Shown here: one piece after another, positions 8,115 to 16,741 of the stretch
How the letters are laid out: each line of letters starts with the position of its first letter
Numbering within the stretch: position 1 is the stretch's first letter
From: Arthrobacter sp. Marseille-P9274
GTDB lineage: Bacteria; Actinomycetota; Actinomycetes; Actinomycetales; Micrococcaceae
NCBI RefSeq assembly: GCF_946892675.1
Contig: NZ_CAMPOV010000001.1
Coordinates: 718,033 to 782,032, forward strand
Direction of reading: 5' to 3'
Length of the DNA: 64,000 nt
Made by a program: the position numbers and the translations under genes
Notes under the pieces: generated by a model
What the model was told of the DNA's origin: nothing
The model's input: only the letters and a program-made list of their open reading frames with translations
Databases searched by the model: none

Positions 8115-8924
8115 CTACATGTGCAGGCCGCCCGAGGGCTCGAGGGTCTGGCCGGTGTAGTAGGCGCCGGAGTCGCTGGCCAGGAAGAGCAGTGTTTCGG
8201 CGATTTCCTCCGGCCTTGCGGGGCGCTTGATCGGCTGCATGCCGATCAGCATGCCGGTGATCTCCTCCGGCTGCTGGCGGAAGAGCGGGGTGTCCACTGC
8301 GCCCGGGGCGATCGCGTTGACGCGGATGTTGAACGGGGCGAGCTCGGCGGCCGCGCCGCGGGTCATGCCCAGCACGCCGGCCTTCGACGCCGGGTAATAC
8401 AGCGGCATCGGAACGCCGATCAGGGCCGCGGAGCTGGACACATTGACGATCGCGCCGCCGCCGGTGCGCTTGAGCAGCGGAGCCGCGGCCCGCATGACGT
8501 AGAAGGGGCCGAAGAGGTTGATCTCAAGCACGCGGCGGAAGTCCTCATCGGAGATGTCGCCTAGGAAGTCCGGGAAATACTCCTCGCCGGACTGCGCCGC
8601 CCGGAAGGAACGCACGTTGGACTCCACCAGCTTGTCGTTAGCCGCTTTATTCGGCGCGTTGACCCCTGCTGCGTTGATCACGGCATCGAGGCGGCCGAAC
8701 TCGGCGTCCAGCTTCGCGAAGGCGTCATTGACGGCGGCGCTGTCGGTGACGTCCAGCGCGACGGGGAGGGAGCCTTCAATGGCGGCGAACTCCTTGGCCA
8801 GCGAAGCCTCGGAGAGATCCGCGCCGGCTACCCGTGCTCCGGCAGCGGCGAAGGCCCGGGCGGTGGCCAGGCCGATTCCGGATGCTGCGCCGGTAATGAA
8901 CGCCACTTTGCCTTCGAGATTCAT
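8115..8924 (-). CDS. Short-chain dehydrogenase/reductase
   Basis: A 269-residue classical SDR: cofactor motif ITGAASGIGLATARAFAAAG near residues 11-30, NxAG as NAAGVN near 85, catalytic serine in VSSSAALIG and catalytic YYPASK near 176-181, then a C-terminal GGLHM. An acidic residue after the second strand (GADLS) favours NAD. It is the first gene of the leftward set with the esterase and P450 fusion; the ATG at 8924 follows AAGGA. It probably oxidises an alcohol or diol produced by the monooxygenases. A region near residues 90-125 (KAANDKLVESNVRSFRAAQ) is longer than in the smallest SDRs. Confidence 0.88.
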   Translation of the reverse strand: MNLEGKVAFITGAASGIGLATARAFAAAGARVAGADLSEASLAKEFAAIEGSLPVALDVTDSAAVNDAFAKLDAEFGRLDAVINAAGVNAPNKAANDKLVESNVRSFRAAQSGEEYFPDFLGDISDEDFRRVLEINLFGPFYVMRAAAPLLKRTGGGAIVNVSSSAALIGVPMPLYYPASKAGVLGMTRGAAAELAPFNIRVNAIAPGAVDTPLFRQQPEEITGMLIGMQPIKRPARPEEIAETLLFLASDSGAYYTGQTLEPSGGLHM

Positions 8925-9233
8925 AGCCTGTCCTTCTTGTTGGCCGCCCTACGGAGCGGGCTTGGGTTGTGATCGTGGACACTAGTGTTGCAGTTCACAA
9001 GACATGTGTCTAGTCAAAACCCGGACCCATAGTTAAAAAGAATGCGGCTGTCCTATTGCCAGACGTATGTCCAGCGATATGCTGTTCTCGCTTCAGCTCC
9101 TTATGAGGCGCGTCACACCCTTTTCCGTGTTAGTCCTGTTTGCTTTCCATGCCGGCACCCCTGCCCGATCAGCGCAGCCGCTTCCCGCGCCGGCATCTTC
9201 GCGGCCCTGCGGGGCCATTCCTGTAGGAGAACC
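8925..9233. promoter_or_regulatory. Divergent promoter region with 10-bp palindrome (candidate TetR operator)
   Basis: This 309-bp region separates the leftward SDR set from the rightward MFS gene. It contains the perfect palindrome ACACTAGTGT at 8979-8988 and, 14 bases further, GACATGTGTCTAGTC, which repeats pieces of the same motif. No gene is convincing here: an in-frame upstream extension of the MFS gene from 9042 lacks a ribosome site and membrane-protein character. The likely regulator is the TetR protein at 10868-11533. Confidence 0.45.
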
Positions 9234-10706
9234 ATGACTGCTCCCTTCACTCCGAGCGCCACGGCGGACCTGCCGCTGACCCGGGGCACCCTGCCCTGGA
9301 AGCGTGCGGGCATGCTGATGGCCATCACCTTTTCCGGCCTGCAGATGCTCAACGAGATCGGCGCCATGATGGCGATTCCGCTCTACCAGTCGATGAGCCT
9401 GGAACTGGGGCTGACTCCCGCCCAGGTTTCCTGGGCGCTGCTGTCCACGCTGCTGATGGGAGCGGCGTCGATTCCGCTGCTCTCCAAGGCGGGTGACCTG
9501 TTCGGCCACCGCAAGGTGATGATCCTCTGCATCCTCGGCATCCTGGCGGGCTACGTTATTTCCGCCGTTGCCTCCACCTTTGCCGTCCTGGTCATCGGGC
9601 GCGCGCTCACGGGCATCATGGCCGGACAGGCGCTAGTTGTCGGCATCATGAACGACAGGCTCAGCAACTTCGACCGCAAGAAGGCGATCGGCATCATCGC
9701 TGGCGGCCAGGCCATCGGCGTGACCTTCGGCTTCGGCCTGGGCGGGCTCATGGTCGTCCTGGGCGCCACATGGCGCACCACCTTCTGGATCGGCGCCGTC
9801 CTGACCGTCCTCAGCCTCGTCGGCATGCTGCTCTGGGGCTCCGACTCGGACGCCGTCCTGCGCAACCGCGGCCGTCAGCAGCGCCTGGACGTGACCGGCG
9901 TCGTCCTCCTTGGCTTCGCGCTCACCGCCATCTGCATCGGCATCAGCCAGAGCTCCGCCTGGGGCCTCTTCTCCGCCGCAACCCTGACCTGGGTCATCGC
10001 CGGTGTTGCCGGACTGGTGCTGGCGCTGATCGCCGAGTCCCGGAGCAAGCAGCCGCTGGTCGACATCAGCCTCCTGCTGAGCACCCGCCTGCTGCCGGCC
10101 TACCTGGTCTTCATCTCGCTGGGCATCGCCGGCATCATGCTGTTTAACTTCGTCATGGGCCTGGCCATGACCCCGCCGCAGCTGGCCGGCTACGGCTTCG
10201 GCCTGAACCCGCTGACGGCCGGGTTCCTGTTCATCCCGATGACCGTCGCGGGCATCGTCGTCTCGGTCTTCATCCCCCGCCTGCTGCACCAGGTCCCGCC
10301 GCGCGCACCGCTGGCCGCCGGCGCCTTCCTGCTGATGCTCTCCTTCATCTGGCTGTACTTCATGCACACCCAGCTGTGGGCCGTCATCGTCGGCATCCTG
10401 TTCTACGGCGTCGCCTACACCACGGTGCTGACCATCGCTATCTCGATCATCGCCGCGGAAGCCCCGGAGGGTAAGGGCGCGGGCACCGCCTCCATCTACG
10501 TCGGGATCGCGCTGTCCGCATCCTCCATCGGAACGGCCATCTACGCCGCGATCATCAGCCTGAACACAACGCCCGCGGCGCCGCTGCCGCCAGCCGGGAA
10601 CTACAGCCTCGGCTTCCTCACCGCGGCGATCGTCTGCGTCATCGCCATTGCCGCGGCGTTCTCCCTCTCCAAGAGCGTGCGCCTGACCGAGGTAGCGAGC
10701 CACTGA
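9234..10706 (+). CDS. MFS transporter, DHA2-like drug/compound exporter
   Basis: A 490-residue integral membrane protein with about fourteen hydrophobic segments. The cytoplasmic loop after the second helix carries the MFS signature-like GDLFGHRKVM near residue 85. I place the start at the ATG at 9234 (MTAPFTPSATADLP) because AGGAG is at 9225-9229. Fourteen-helix MFS exporters pump out hydrophobic or aromatic compounds using the proton gradient. The gene diverges from the SDR/esterase/P450-fusion set and converges on a TetR gene, so it may export a substrate or toxic intermediate. The substrate cannot be named. Confidence 0.88.
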   Translation: MTAPFTPSATADLPLTRGTLPWKRAGMLMAITFSGLQMLNEIGAMMAIPLYQSMSLELGLTPAQVSWALLSTLLMGAASIPLLSKAGDLFGHRKVMILCILGILAGYVISAVASTFAVLVIGRALTGIMAGQALVVGIMNDRLSNFDRKKAIGIIAGGQAIGVTFGFGLGGLMVVLGATWRTTFWIGAVLTVLSLVGMLLWGSDSDAVLRNRGRQQRLDVTGVVLLGFALTAICIGISQSSAWGLFSAATLTWVIAGVAGLVLALIAESRSKQPLVDISLLLSTRLLPAYLVFISLGIAGIMLFNFVMGLAMTPPQLAGYGFGLNPLTAGFLFIPMTVAGIVVSVFIPRLLHQVPPRAPLAAGAFLLMLSFIWLYFMHTQLWAVIVGILFYGVAYTTVLTIAISIIAAEAPEGKGAGTASIYVGIALSASSIGTAIYAAIISLNTTPAAPLPPAGNYSLGFLTAAIVCVIAIAAAFSLSKSVRLTEVASH

Positions 10707-10759
10707 CCAGCCGCTGACTAACCACAAACCAGCCGCTGACCGGCGCCGGGAAGGCACGT

Positions 10760-10791
10760 AGGCCGGGAGCCCCTCCAGGGACTCCCGGCCT
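10760..10791. terminator. Bidirectional terminator hairpin between MFS and TetR genes
   Basis: AGGCCGGGAG (10760-10769) and CTCCCGGCCT (10782-10791) form a perfect 10-bp stem around a 12-base loop that can itself pair CCCT with AGGG. It lies between convergent genes. Just before it, the 13-mer ACCAGCCGCTGAC occurs twice (10706-10718 and 10728-10740). Confidence 0.7.
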
Positions 10792-10867
10792 TGGCGCGGC
10801 TCCCGGCTTGGGTTCCTTCCGGACGCCATATGTCCGGGAGGAATTCCTCGGCCCGGATCTTCTCCTG

Positions 10868-11533
10868 CTACGTGCCGCGGCGGACAAACTCCAGCCACTG
10901 GGCCGCGAGCACTTCCTTGAGGATCTTCATATCGACGGGCCGCTGGCGGATGACGGCGAAGAAGAGTGTGCGATCCAGCGCCATCTGCAGCGTGAGCAAA
11001 TGGAGCCGGGCATGTTCATGCTCGTCGGGATCCGGAAACCGCGAAAAAATCCTCGGCATGACTTTGTAGCTGTTGCCCAGCACCTTGATCCAGGTCTCGG
11101 TAACGAGCTCGTCGTTGGCCAGAGCCTGCTCCATGGTGTTGAAATCGCTGGCCCGCTCCCGCCACAGCTCGATGGTGCCGTCCAGCCAGTCCATGATCGC
11201 GCCCAGGTCCGGATCCTCAAGGGCATCCAGGCTCCGGTACGCGGCCAGGACGCCTTCCTCGCCACGCAGCATGAGCTCGGCAACCACCTCGGCCTTGCTC
11301 CGGAAGTACACGTAGAACGTGGCCCTGCTCGCGCCGGCGGCCTTGGCGATGTTCTCAGCGGTCGTCTCGTTGTAGCCGCGGCTGCGGAATTCCTCCTGCG
11401 CCGCCTCGATCAGCCGTTCGCGCGTCAGCTGCTTCTGGACTTCGCGGAGGGACTGGCGCGGCGCCTTCCCCCGGAGGCTCCGGCCGTCCGTTCCCTCGGA
11501 ACCTCGCTGGTCCAGTATTCCGGAATCGCTCAC
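10868..11533 (-). CDS. TetR/AcrR family transcriptional regulator
   Basis: A 221-residue regulator starting at the GTG at 11533, which overlaps the TGA stop of the upstream repair gene (GTGA). An N-terminal extension of about 35 residues precedes the TetR helix-turn-helix (RERLIEAAQEEFRSRGYNETT, then GASRATFYVYFRSKAEV, about residues 38-85); the rest is an all-helical ligand-binding domain. It converges with the MFS exporter gene, a usual arrangement for TetR-controlled efflux, and the ACACTAGTGT palindrome at 8979 is a plausible target. A longer reading frame continues upstream in a different frame through the HhH-GPD gene and is not the start. Confidence 0.88.
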   Translation of the reverse strand: MSDSGILDQRGSEGTDGRSLRGKAPRQSLREVQKQLTRERLIEAAQEEFRSRGYNETTAENIAKAAGASRATFYVYFRSKAEVVAELMLRGEEGVLAAYRSLDALEDPDLGAIMDWLDGTIELWRERASDFNTMEQALANDELVTETWIKVLGNSYKVMPRIFSRFPDPDEHEHARLHLLTLQMALDRTLFFAVIRQRPVDMKILKEVLAAQWLEFVRRGT

Positions 11534-12099
11534 TGCTTCTTCTTGGCCTTCTGCTCCTGCTTGTACGCGCGCACGGCCAGCAGCGAGTCGGAATCCCTGA
11601 CGTCGGCGATGGACATGGTGACGCCCTCGCGCCCGTAATCCCCCGCGGCCTCCCGCCAGCCGGCGGCTTGGAGTCCGAACTGCTTGCCCAGCAGCGCGAG
11701 GAAGATCTTGGCCTTCTGCTCGCCGAAGCCGGGCAGCGCCTTCAGGCGCGTGAGGACCTCGGCCCCGTCCGGGTCCCCCGTGGTCCAGATCCGGGACGTG
11801 TCGCCGTCGTAATCGTGGACGATGGCGCGCGCGAGGTCCTGCACGCGGCCGGCCATGGACTTGGGGAACCGGTGCACGGCGGGCTTCTGCCGGAACGCCT
11901 CGAGGAACTCCTCGGGATCCATGTCGGCGACCCGCTGCGGGTCCAGCCCGCCGAGCCGCTCGGCCAGCTTGGCCGGACCGCTGAAGGCCGCTTCCATCGG
12001 GATCTGCTGGTCGAGCAGCATCCCGGTCAGCAGCGCGAACGGATTGGTCCCCAGCAGTTCGTCGGCCGCCGGTTCTCCGGCCAGGTGCAGGTCTGCCAT
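11530..12099 (-). CDS. HhH-GPD-type base-excision repair protein
   Basis: A 189-residue protein of the small actinobacterial HhH-GPD group. The helix-hairpin-helix is visible as LKALPGFGEQKAKIFLALL, about residues 128-146, preceded by an N-terminal helical domain starting ADLHLAGEPAADELLG. Family members resemble endonuclease III/AlkA glycosylases and act on damaged bases. I see no [4Fe-4S] cysteine cluster, and the catalytic aspartate is not unambiguous, so the exact activity is open. The C-terminus is very basic (KQEQKAKKKQ). It overlaps the TetR start by four bases and is probably cotranscribed with it. Confidence 0.85.
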   Translation of the reverse strand: MADLHLAGEPAADELLGTNPFALLTGMLLDQQIPMEAAFSGPAKLAERLGGLDPQRVADMDPEEFLEAFRQKPAVHRFPKSMAGRVQDLARAIVHDYDGDTSRIWTTGDPDGAEVLTRLKALPGFGEQKAKIFLALLGKQFGLQAAGWREAAGDYGREGVTMSIADVRDSDSLLAVRAYKQEQKAKKKQ

Positions 12100-12216
12100 G
12101 GTTCAACCCCTTGCTTCGGCTCTTTCGCTCCTGCCAAAGCTACCATCGACGCACCGCCCCCAAAGCGGCCGCCCGCGGCATGAACCGGCCGCTCGCTCCG
12201 ACGGGGACGGGCCCTG

Positions 12217-12657
12217 CTAGCCTGCGGCCAACGCCTGCTTCACCAGGCCGGGGGCGGGATTGGTCAGCACCTCTCCGGCGAGGATGACGGTCGGCACGGT
12301 CTCGTTGCCGCCATTGCGCCGGCGGACGAATTCCGCGGCGGCGGCATCCCGCCAGATGTTGACCCATCTGGCCTTACGCCCCGAGGGCCCCAGCACAGCC
12401 ATCATCCGCAGGCAGTACATGCAGCCCGGCCGCCAGAAGATCACCACCCCGCCGGTCCGGGCCGCTTCCTCCCGCAGCCTGGACCACGGCGTGTGCGGAC
12501 CGCGGAAGGCCGGGCTGACCGCCCACGCGCCAGCCAGCAGCACTGCGGCGGTCAAGATCGTTGGCAACCACGCCTCGCCCGGTTCACGCAGCAGCAGGGC
12601 CAGGACGGCGATGGCGGCAAGCGCCGCAGCGGCGGCCCAACGGCTCAGGGGGTTCAT
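12217..12657 (-). CDS. Membrane-anchored glutaredoxin-like (mycoredoxin-type) protein
   Basis: This protein of about 146 residues begins with two hydrophobic stretches (AAAALAAIAVLALLL and ILTAAVLLAGAWAV), predicted to form a membrane anchor, followed by a thioredoxin fold with the active site WRPGCMYC, about residues 82-89, and the cis-proline segment GNETVPTV. This matches the actinobacterial glutaredoxin-like family related to mycoredoxin, which reduces mixed disulfides with mycothiol. Two starts are possible, the ATG at 12657 or one at 12681; neither has a strong ribosome site, and I chose the one that starts next to the first hydrophobic helix. Confidence 0.8.
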   Translation of the reverse strand: MNPLSRWAAAAALAAIAVLALLLREPGEAWLPTILTAAVLLAGAWAVSPAFRGPHTPWSRLREEAARTGGVVIFWRPGCMYCLRMMAVLGPSGRKARWVNIWRDAAAAEFVRRRNGGNETVPTVILAGEVLTNPAPGLVKQALAAG

Positions 12658-12715
12658 CTGCCCAATGTACGACGGCGGCATCCGCCTTCGCTCCGGATCC
12701 CGCCTAACGTTCGCA

Positions 12716-13330
12716 TCACTTCTTCGGCCTGTCCTTCGATGCGGGCTGCTTGGCGCGGTCGCCGTCCGGGCCGTGCAGGTGGGCGCGGTCGCCGTCGTGG
12801 TCGAAGATGGTCAGGATCTCGACGGGGCCGGCGTGCGCACCGATGCCGTGCGGGACCATCGTGGAGAATTCGGCGGCCTGGCCGGGCTCGACCAGGATGG
12901 TCCGCTCCCCCAGCTGCAGGCGGACGGTGCCCGAGAGTACGGTGAACCACTCGCGGCCGGGATGGACCTGCGGCTGCTCGGTCTCGCGGTCCGGCGTGAT
13001 GCGCATCTTCGCCACGGTGATGCCGTTCAGCGCGCCCTCGCGGGACAGGAGCCAGGTGGTCAGCCCCTTCGCATGCTCGGGCTCGGGCCGGATGACGACG
13101 TCCTCGTCCTCGGCGGACTCGACGAGCGCATCGAGCGTGGTGCCCAAGGCGCGGGCGATTGGCACCAGCTGGTCGAGCGCGATCCGGCGGTGCCCGGTCT
13201 CGATCCGGCTGAGCGAGGACGGGCTGATGAAGCAGCGGGCCGCCAGCGAGTCCAGCGACCAGCCCCGGGCCAGGCGCAGGCCGCGGATCCGCTGGCGGAT
13301 CACGGCATCCAGGTCAAGTTCTTGCGTCAT
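12716..13330 (-). CDS. XRE-family regulator with C-terminal cupin domain
   Basis: A 204-residue repressor-type protein. Residues about 8-65 form a Cro/CI helix-turn-helix (RIRGLRLARGWSLDSLAARC, then SPSSLSRIETGHR), and residues about 110-185 form a cupin beta-barrel (HPGREWFTVLSGTVRLQLGE). Such HTH-cupin proteins sense a small ligand and control a neighbouring gene. The start is the ATG at 13330. It is divergent from the methyltransferase/flavoprotein pair with a 47-bp gap, so it is likely to regulate that pair. The tail is rich in D/H/K (HDGDRAHLHGPDGD). Longer upstream readings in this frame run into the opposite-strand methyltransferase and are not real. Confidence 0.9.
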   Translation of the reverse strand: MTQELDLDAVIRQRIRGLRLARGWSLDSLAARCFISPSSLSRIETGHRRIALDQLVPIARALGTTLDALVESAEDEDVVIRPEPEHAKGLTTWLLSREGALNGITVAKMRITPDRETEQPQVHPGREWFTVLSGTVRLQLGERTILVEPGQAAEFSTMVPHGIGAHAGPVEILTIFDHDGDRAHLHGPDGDRAKQPASKDRPKK

Positions 13331-13377
13331 GAGCAAGATTGTATGCCAAAGGAGCAGGAGCGGCCTACGGTAGAACC

Positions 13378-14250
13378 ATGACGACGCAGCATCATCACCT
13401 TTCCGGGCAGGATCAACACGGGCACCGGCACGATCACAGTCACGAGGACTACGGCGGCAAGGCCGGCGTGGCGGAGCTGCTGGAACTCGAGGCGGCGGCC
13501 CTGGGGACCTACTCGGACGAGATCGCGGCCTGGGCCGCAGAGCTCGTCGCGGCAGCCCCGCGGACCATCGTCGATCTGGGCTGCGGCACCGGGGCCGGCA
13601 GCATCGCGTTGGCGCGGCGCTTCCCGTCGGCCGAGGTGACCGCCGTCGACAATTCCCCGCACATGCTCGAGCGCGTCCGGGAAGCCGCCGCCCGCCACAG
13701 GCTCGCCAGCCGCATCCGCACGGTGCCGGCGGACCTGGACGAGGAGTGGCCGGGCATCCGGGAAGCCGACCTGGTCTGGGCCGCGTCGTCGCTGCATGAA
13801 GTCGCGCGGCCGGACCGGATTCTGGCAGACGCCTTTTCCTCGCTGGCGTCGAATGGTTTGCTGGTGGCCATCGAAATGGACACCCTGCCCCGCTTCCTGC
13901 CCCACGACGTCGGACTCGGCGCACCCGGGCTGGAGCTCCGCTGCCACGAGGCCCTCGCCCGTGCCGGTTGGAACGCGCACCCGGATTGGCGGCTTCCGCT
14001 GGAGCGGGCGGGCTTCCGGATCGCGGCGCAGCGCAGCTTCACCCCCGAGGCGCGGCCGGGCGAGGCAGCCGGCCGCTACGCCGATGCCTTCCTGGCCCGC
14101 GTCCGGCGGGCCCTGGACGGCGAACTCTCCGCCGCCGACCGCCGGACCCTCGACCATCTCCTGGACGCCGACAATCCGGACGCCCTGCTCAACCGCAACG
14201 ACCTGGCGGTCCGCGTTAGCAGCACCGCCTGGGCCGCCCGCCGTCCCTGA
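13378..14250 (+). CDS. SAM-dependent methyltransferase with His-rich N-terminus
   Basis: A 290-residue class I methyltransferase: motif I VDLGCGTGAGSIALA near residues 62-76, the acidic residue of motif II in TAVDNS near 88, and motif IV/V in LVWAASSLHEV near 130. The first 22 residues hold eight histidines (HHH, then HGHRHDHSH), which suggests binding of a transition metal. The start is the ATG at 13378; an upstream in-frame ATG at 13339 would overlap the divergent promoter. It lies 43 bp before a thioredoxin-reductase-like gene and divergent from an XRE-cupin regulator. The substrate is not evident; metal or metalloid handling is speculative. Confidence 0.85.
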   Translation: MTTQHHHLSGQDQHGHRHDHSHEDYGGKAGVAELLELEAAALGTYSDEIAAWAAELVAAAPRTIVDLGCGTGAGSIALARRFPSAEVTAVDNSPHMLERVREAAARHRLASRIRTVPADLDEEWPGIREADLVWAASSLHEVARPDRILADAFSSLASNGLLVAIEMDTLPRFLPHDVGLGAPGLELRCHEALARAGWNAHPDWRLPLERAGFRIAAQRSFTPEARPGEAAGRYADAFLARVRRALDGELSAADRRTLDHLLDADNPDALLNRNDLAVRVSSTAWAARRP

Positions 14251-14293
14251 ACACGACTTGCCCCGAAAAACCATCTGAGCCAAGGAGCCCACC

Positions 14294-15256
14294 ATGAGCA
14301 CTGATTTCACCCACGACGTCGCCGTCATCGGCGGCGGCGCAGCCGGCCTCAGCGCGGCAGTCGCCCTCGGACGCTCGCTGCGTTCCGTCGTCGTTATCGA
14401 TGCGGGCGAGCCGCGCAACGCACCCTCGCACGCCGCGCACAACGTCCTCGGCCGGGAAGGCATCTCCCCGCTGGAGCTGGCCGCAACCGGTCGGCGCGAG
14501 GCCGAGCAGTACGGGGCGGAGTTCCGCGAGGGGCGGGCCGTCGCCGCGCGCCGCGTGGACGGCGGATTCGAGGTGGAGTACGACGGCGGTGCCTCCGTCC
14601 GCGTGCGGCGGCTGCTGCTTGCCACGGGACTGATCGACGAACTGCCGGATGTGCCGGGCGTGCGGGAGCACTGGGGAAGCAGCGTGCTGCACTGCCCGTA
14701 CTGCCACGGCTACGAAGTGCGCGGCCGGCGGATCGGCGTGCTCGGGACCAGCGACCACAACATCCATCAGGCGCTCCTGTTCCGGCAGCTCAGCGACGAC
14801 GTCACACTCTTCCTGAACACGATGCCCGAGCCGGAGGACGCCGCGTGGGAGCAGCTGGCCGCGCTGGACATCAACGTGGTGCGCGGGAAGGTCGAGCGGC
14901 TGCGCAGCGAGGACGACGCCCTGCGCGCCGTTGTGCTCGAGGACGGGAACGAGTACCAGCTGGACGCCGTCGTCGTCGCGCCCTGCTTCGTGGCGCAGGC
15001 CGACCTGTACGAGCAGCTCGGCGGCAGCCTGGCGGAGATGCCCCTGGGGCGGTTCATCGAGGCCGGCCCGATGGGCGAGACGAAGATCCCCGGCGTCTGG
15101 GCCGCCGGCAATGTCAGCAACCTCGGCTCCATGGTCGCCTCGGCGGCCGGAGCCGGTGTCCTGGCCGGCGCCGCCGTCAACGCCGACCTCGTCAACGACG
15201 ACACCCGGGCCGCGGTCCGGGCACGCGCCGATGCCGCCGTCGGCACCCAAGGCTGA
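14294..15256 (+). CDS. Thioredoxin-reductase-like NAD(P)/FAD-dependent oxidoreductase
   Basis: A 320-residue flavoprotein with the low-molecular-weight thioredoxin reductase layout: N-terminal FAD motif VIGGGAAGLSAAVALGRS near 10-27, redox pair CPYC near residue 136-139 and the C-terminal FAD motif GVWAAGNVSN near 272. The loop that should bind NADPH reads GVLGTSDHNIHQ instead of GxGxxA/G, so NADPH use is doubtful; similar sequences act as oxidases or unusual disulfide reductases. AAGGAG sits six bases before the ATG. It follows the His-rich methyltransferase in one unit and converges with the alcohol dehydrogenase gene. Confidence 0.85.
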   Translation: MSTDFTHDVAVIGGGAAGLSAAVALGRSLRSVVVIDAGEPRNAPSHAAHNVLGREGISPLELAATGRREAEQYGAEFREGRAVAARRVDGGFEVEYDGGASVRVRRLLLATGLIDELPDVPGVREHWGSSVLHCPYCHGYEVRGRRIGVLGTSDHNIHQALLFRQLSDDVTLFLNTMPEPEDAAWEQLAALDINVVRGKVERLRSEDDALRAVVLEDGNEYQLDAVVVAPCFVAQADLYEQLGGSLAEMPLGRFIEAGPMGETKIPGVWAAGNVSNLGSMVASAAGAGVLAGAAVNADLVNDDTRAAVRARADAAVGTQG

Positions 15257-15305
15257 TCCGCCGTCGTCAATGTCCGCGCCGGGAAGCCATGGTGCGACCG
15301 GCTGC

Positions 15306-16466
15306 TCAGCTGTAGATCTGTGCGTACAGCTTCTCGATCTCCTCTGCAGTCGGGATGACCGGGTTGTTTCCCGGGGACCCGGAGGCGAGCGCCTGCTGCG
15401 CCATCAGCGGGGCCAGCTCCTGCCACCTGGCCTGCTCGATGCCCAGGGTTTGCGGGGTCGGGACGTCCAGGTCCTTGCACAGGACCGCGAGCGCCTCGAC
15501 CAGCCTGCCGGCGGCCAAGGCATCCGAATCGGCTTCGCCGGCCACGCCGTAGGACCGGGCACATTCGGCGTACCGGGCTTCGGCACCGCCGACGGAAAAG
15601 GCCGTGACCGCCGGGAACAGCATAGCGTTGGACAGCCCGTGCGCCAGGTGGAAGTGCGCGCCGATGGGACGGCTCATGCCGTGTACCAAAGCGACGCTGG
15701 AGTTCGAAAACGCGATGCCAGCCTGGGTGGCGGCGAACATCATCGCCTCCCGGGCCTGCCGATCCTCGCCGTTCTCATAGACCCTGCGGATATTGCGGCT
15801 GATGGTGCTGATTGCGGTCAGCGCCAGCCCGTCGGAAAAGGCGTTCGCCTTCCGGCTGACAAATGCTTCCACAGCGTGGGTCAGGGCGTCGACGCCGGTG
15901 TCCGCCGTCAGCCGCGGGGGCATGGACACCGTCAGTTCGTAATCGACGATCGCCGCGGCCGGCAGGAAGGCCTGGCCGGTGCAGAGCATTTTCTCGTCGG
16001 AGGCGCTGTCGGTGATGATGGTGAACTGGGTTGCCTCCGAGCCGCTGCCGGCGGTGGTTGGAATTGCGACCACCGGAAGGGCGGGACCGCGGTTGTCCCG
16101 GGGAGCCTTGTAGTCGCGCATTTCTCCGCCCTGGACGGCGAGCAGCGCGAGCGCCTTGGCTGTATCCATCGGGCTACCGCCGCCGAGGCCGACCAGGCAA
16201 TCGGCCCGGTGGGCCTGGACCGCCTGTACGCCGGCAACCAACGAGTCGGTGGTGGGATCCGGAACAGTCCCGGCGAACAGCCCTGCGTCCAGGCCCGCGT
16301 TCCTTAGTCCGGCCAGCAGCCTTTCGGCGAGACCTGTGCCGACGAGGAAGGAATCCGTAACCAGCAGGGGCCTGGCGGCGCCCAGACGGGTCAGAACGTC
16401 AGGCAGTTCTTCGATGGCGCCTCCGCCCACGCGCAGGTTGCGGGGCAGCATGAGGGATGTAACCAC
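15306..16466 (-). CDS. Iron-containing (group III) alcohol dehydrogenase
   Basis: A 386-residue enzyme of the Fe-ADH family. The nucleotide-binding GGGSPMDTAKA segment is near residue 90, TTAGSGSE near 130 and the metal ligands lie in DTGVDALTHAVEAF (D and H) and HGMSRPIGAHFHLAHG (two H). Family members interconvert alcohols and aldehydes with NAD(P), and some are maleylacetate reductases; this sequence looks closer to the FucO/1,3-propanediol dehydrogenase side. The start is the GTG at 16466 with AAAGGAA upstream; the longer ATG alternative at 16508 lacks a site. It diverges from an AraC regulator and may oxidise an alcohol released in the aromatic pathway. Confidence 0.9.
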   Translation of the reverse strand: MVTSLMLPRNLRVGGGAIEELPDVLTRLGAARPLLVTDSFLVGTGLAERLLAGLRNAGLDAGLFAGTVPDPTTDSLVAGVQAVQAHRADCLVGLGGGSPMDTAKALALLAVQGGEMRDYKAPRDNRGPALPVVAIPTTAGSGSEATQFTIITDSASDEKMLCTGQAFLPAAAIVDYELTVSMPPRLTADTGVDALTHAVEAFVSRKANAFSDGLALTAISTISRNIRRVYENGEDRQAREAMMFAATQAGIAFSNSSVALVHGMSRPIGAHFHLAHGLSNAMLFPAVTAFSVGGAEARYAECARSYGVAGEADSDALAAGRLVEALAVLCKDLDVPTPQTLGIEQARWQELAPLMAQQALASGSPGNNPVIPTAEEIEKLYAQIYS

Positions 16467-16660
16467 GCTTGATTCCTTTCTACCGGTCTGCCGGGATATG
16501 GCTTGCACACTCAGAGCCTACAAGTGGCATGCGTCACTGCGATCCTTACAGCCTGCAGAACGCTGTCGAATGCGCGCACTGCCCGCCAGGCGCTGCTGCC
16601 CCAAGCCCGCGCCCACGGCAATGGACGTACATTTTGTGATGTCCGGCACAGGAGACGCGC

Positions 16661-16666
16661 TAGAAT
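16661..16666 (+). promoter_or_regulatory. Candidate -10 element (TAGAAT) for the AraC gene
   Basis: TAGAAT lies 75 bp upstream of the AraC start in the 275-bp divergent region shared with the alcohol dehydrogenase. The same hexamer precedes the GntR gene at 22469. A good -35 at standard spacing is not obvious, as expected for an activator-dependent promoter. Confidence 0.35.
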
Positions 16667-16741
16667 GCATCAACCCGCCGGCGTCGCGGCCCCGCGGGAC
16701 TGCACGAGGTTTCAACCAGGCATTCCAGGGAGGGAGTGTGC

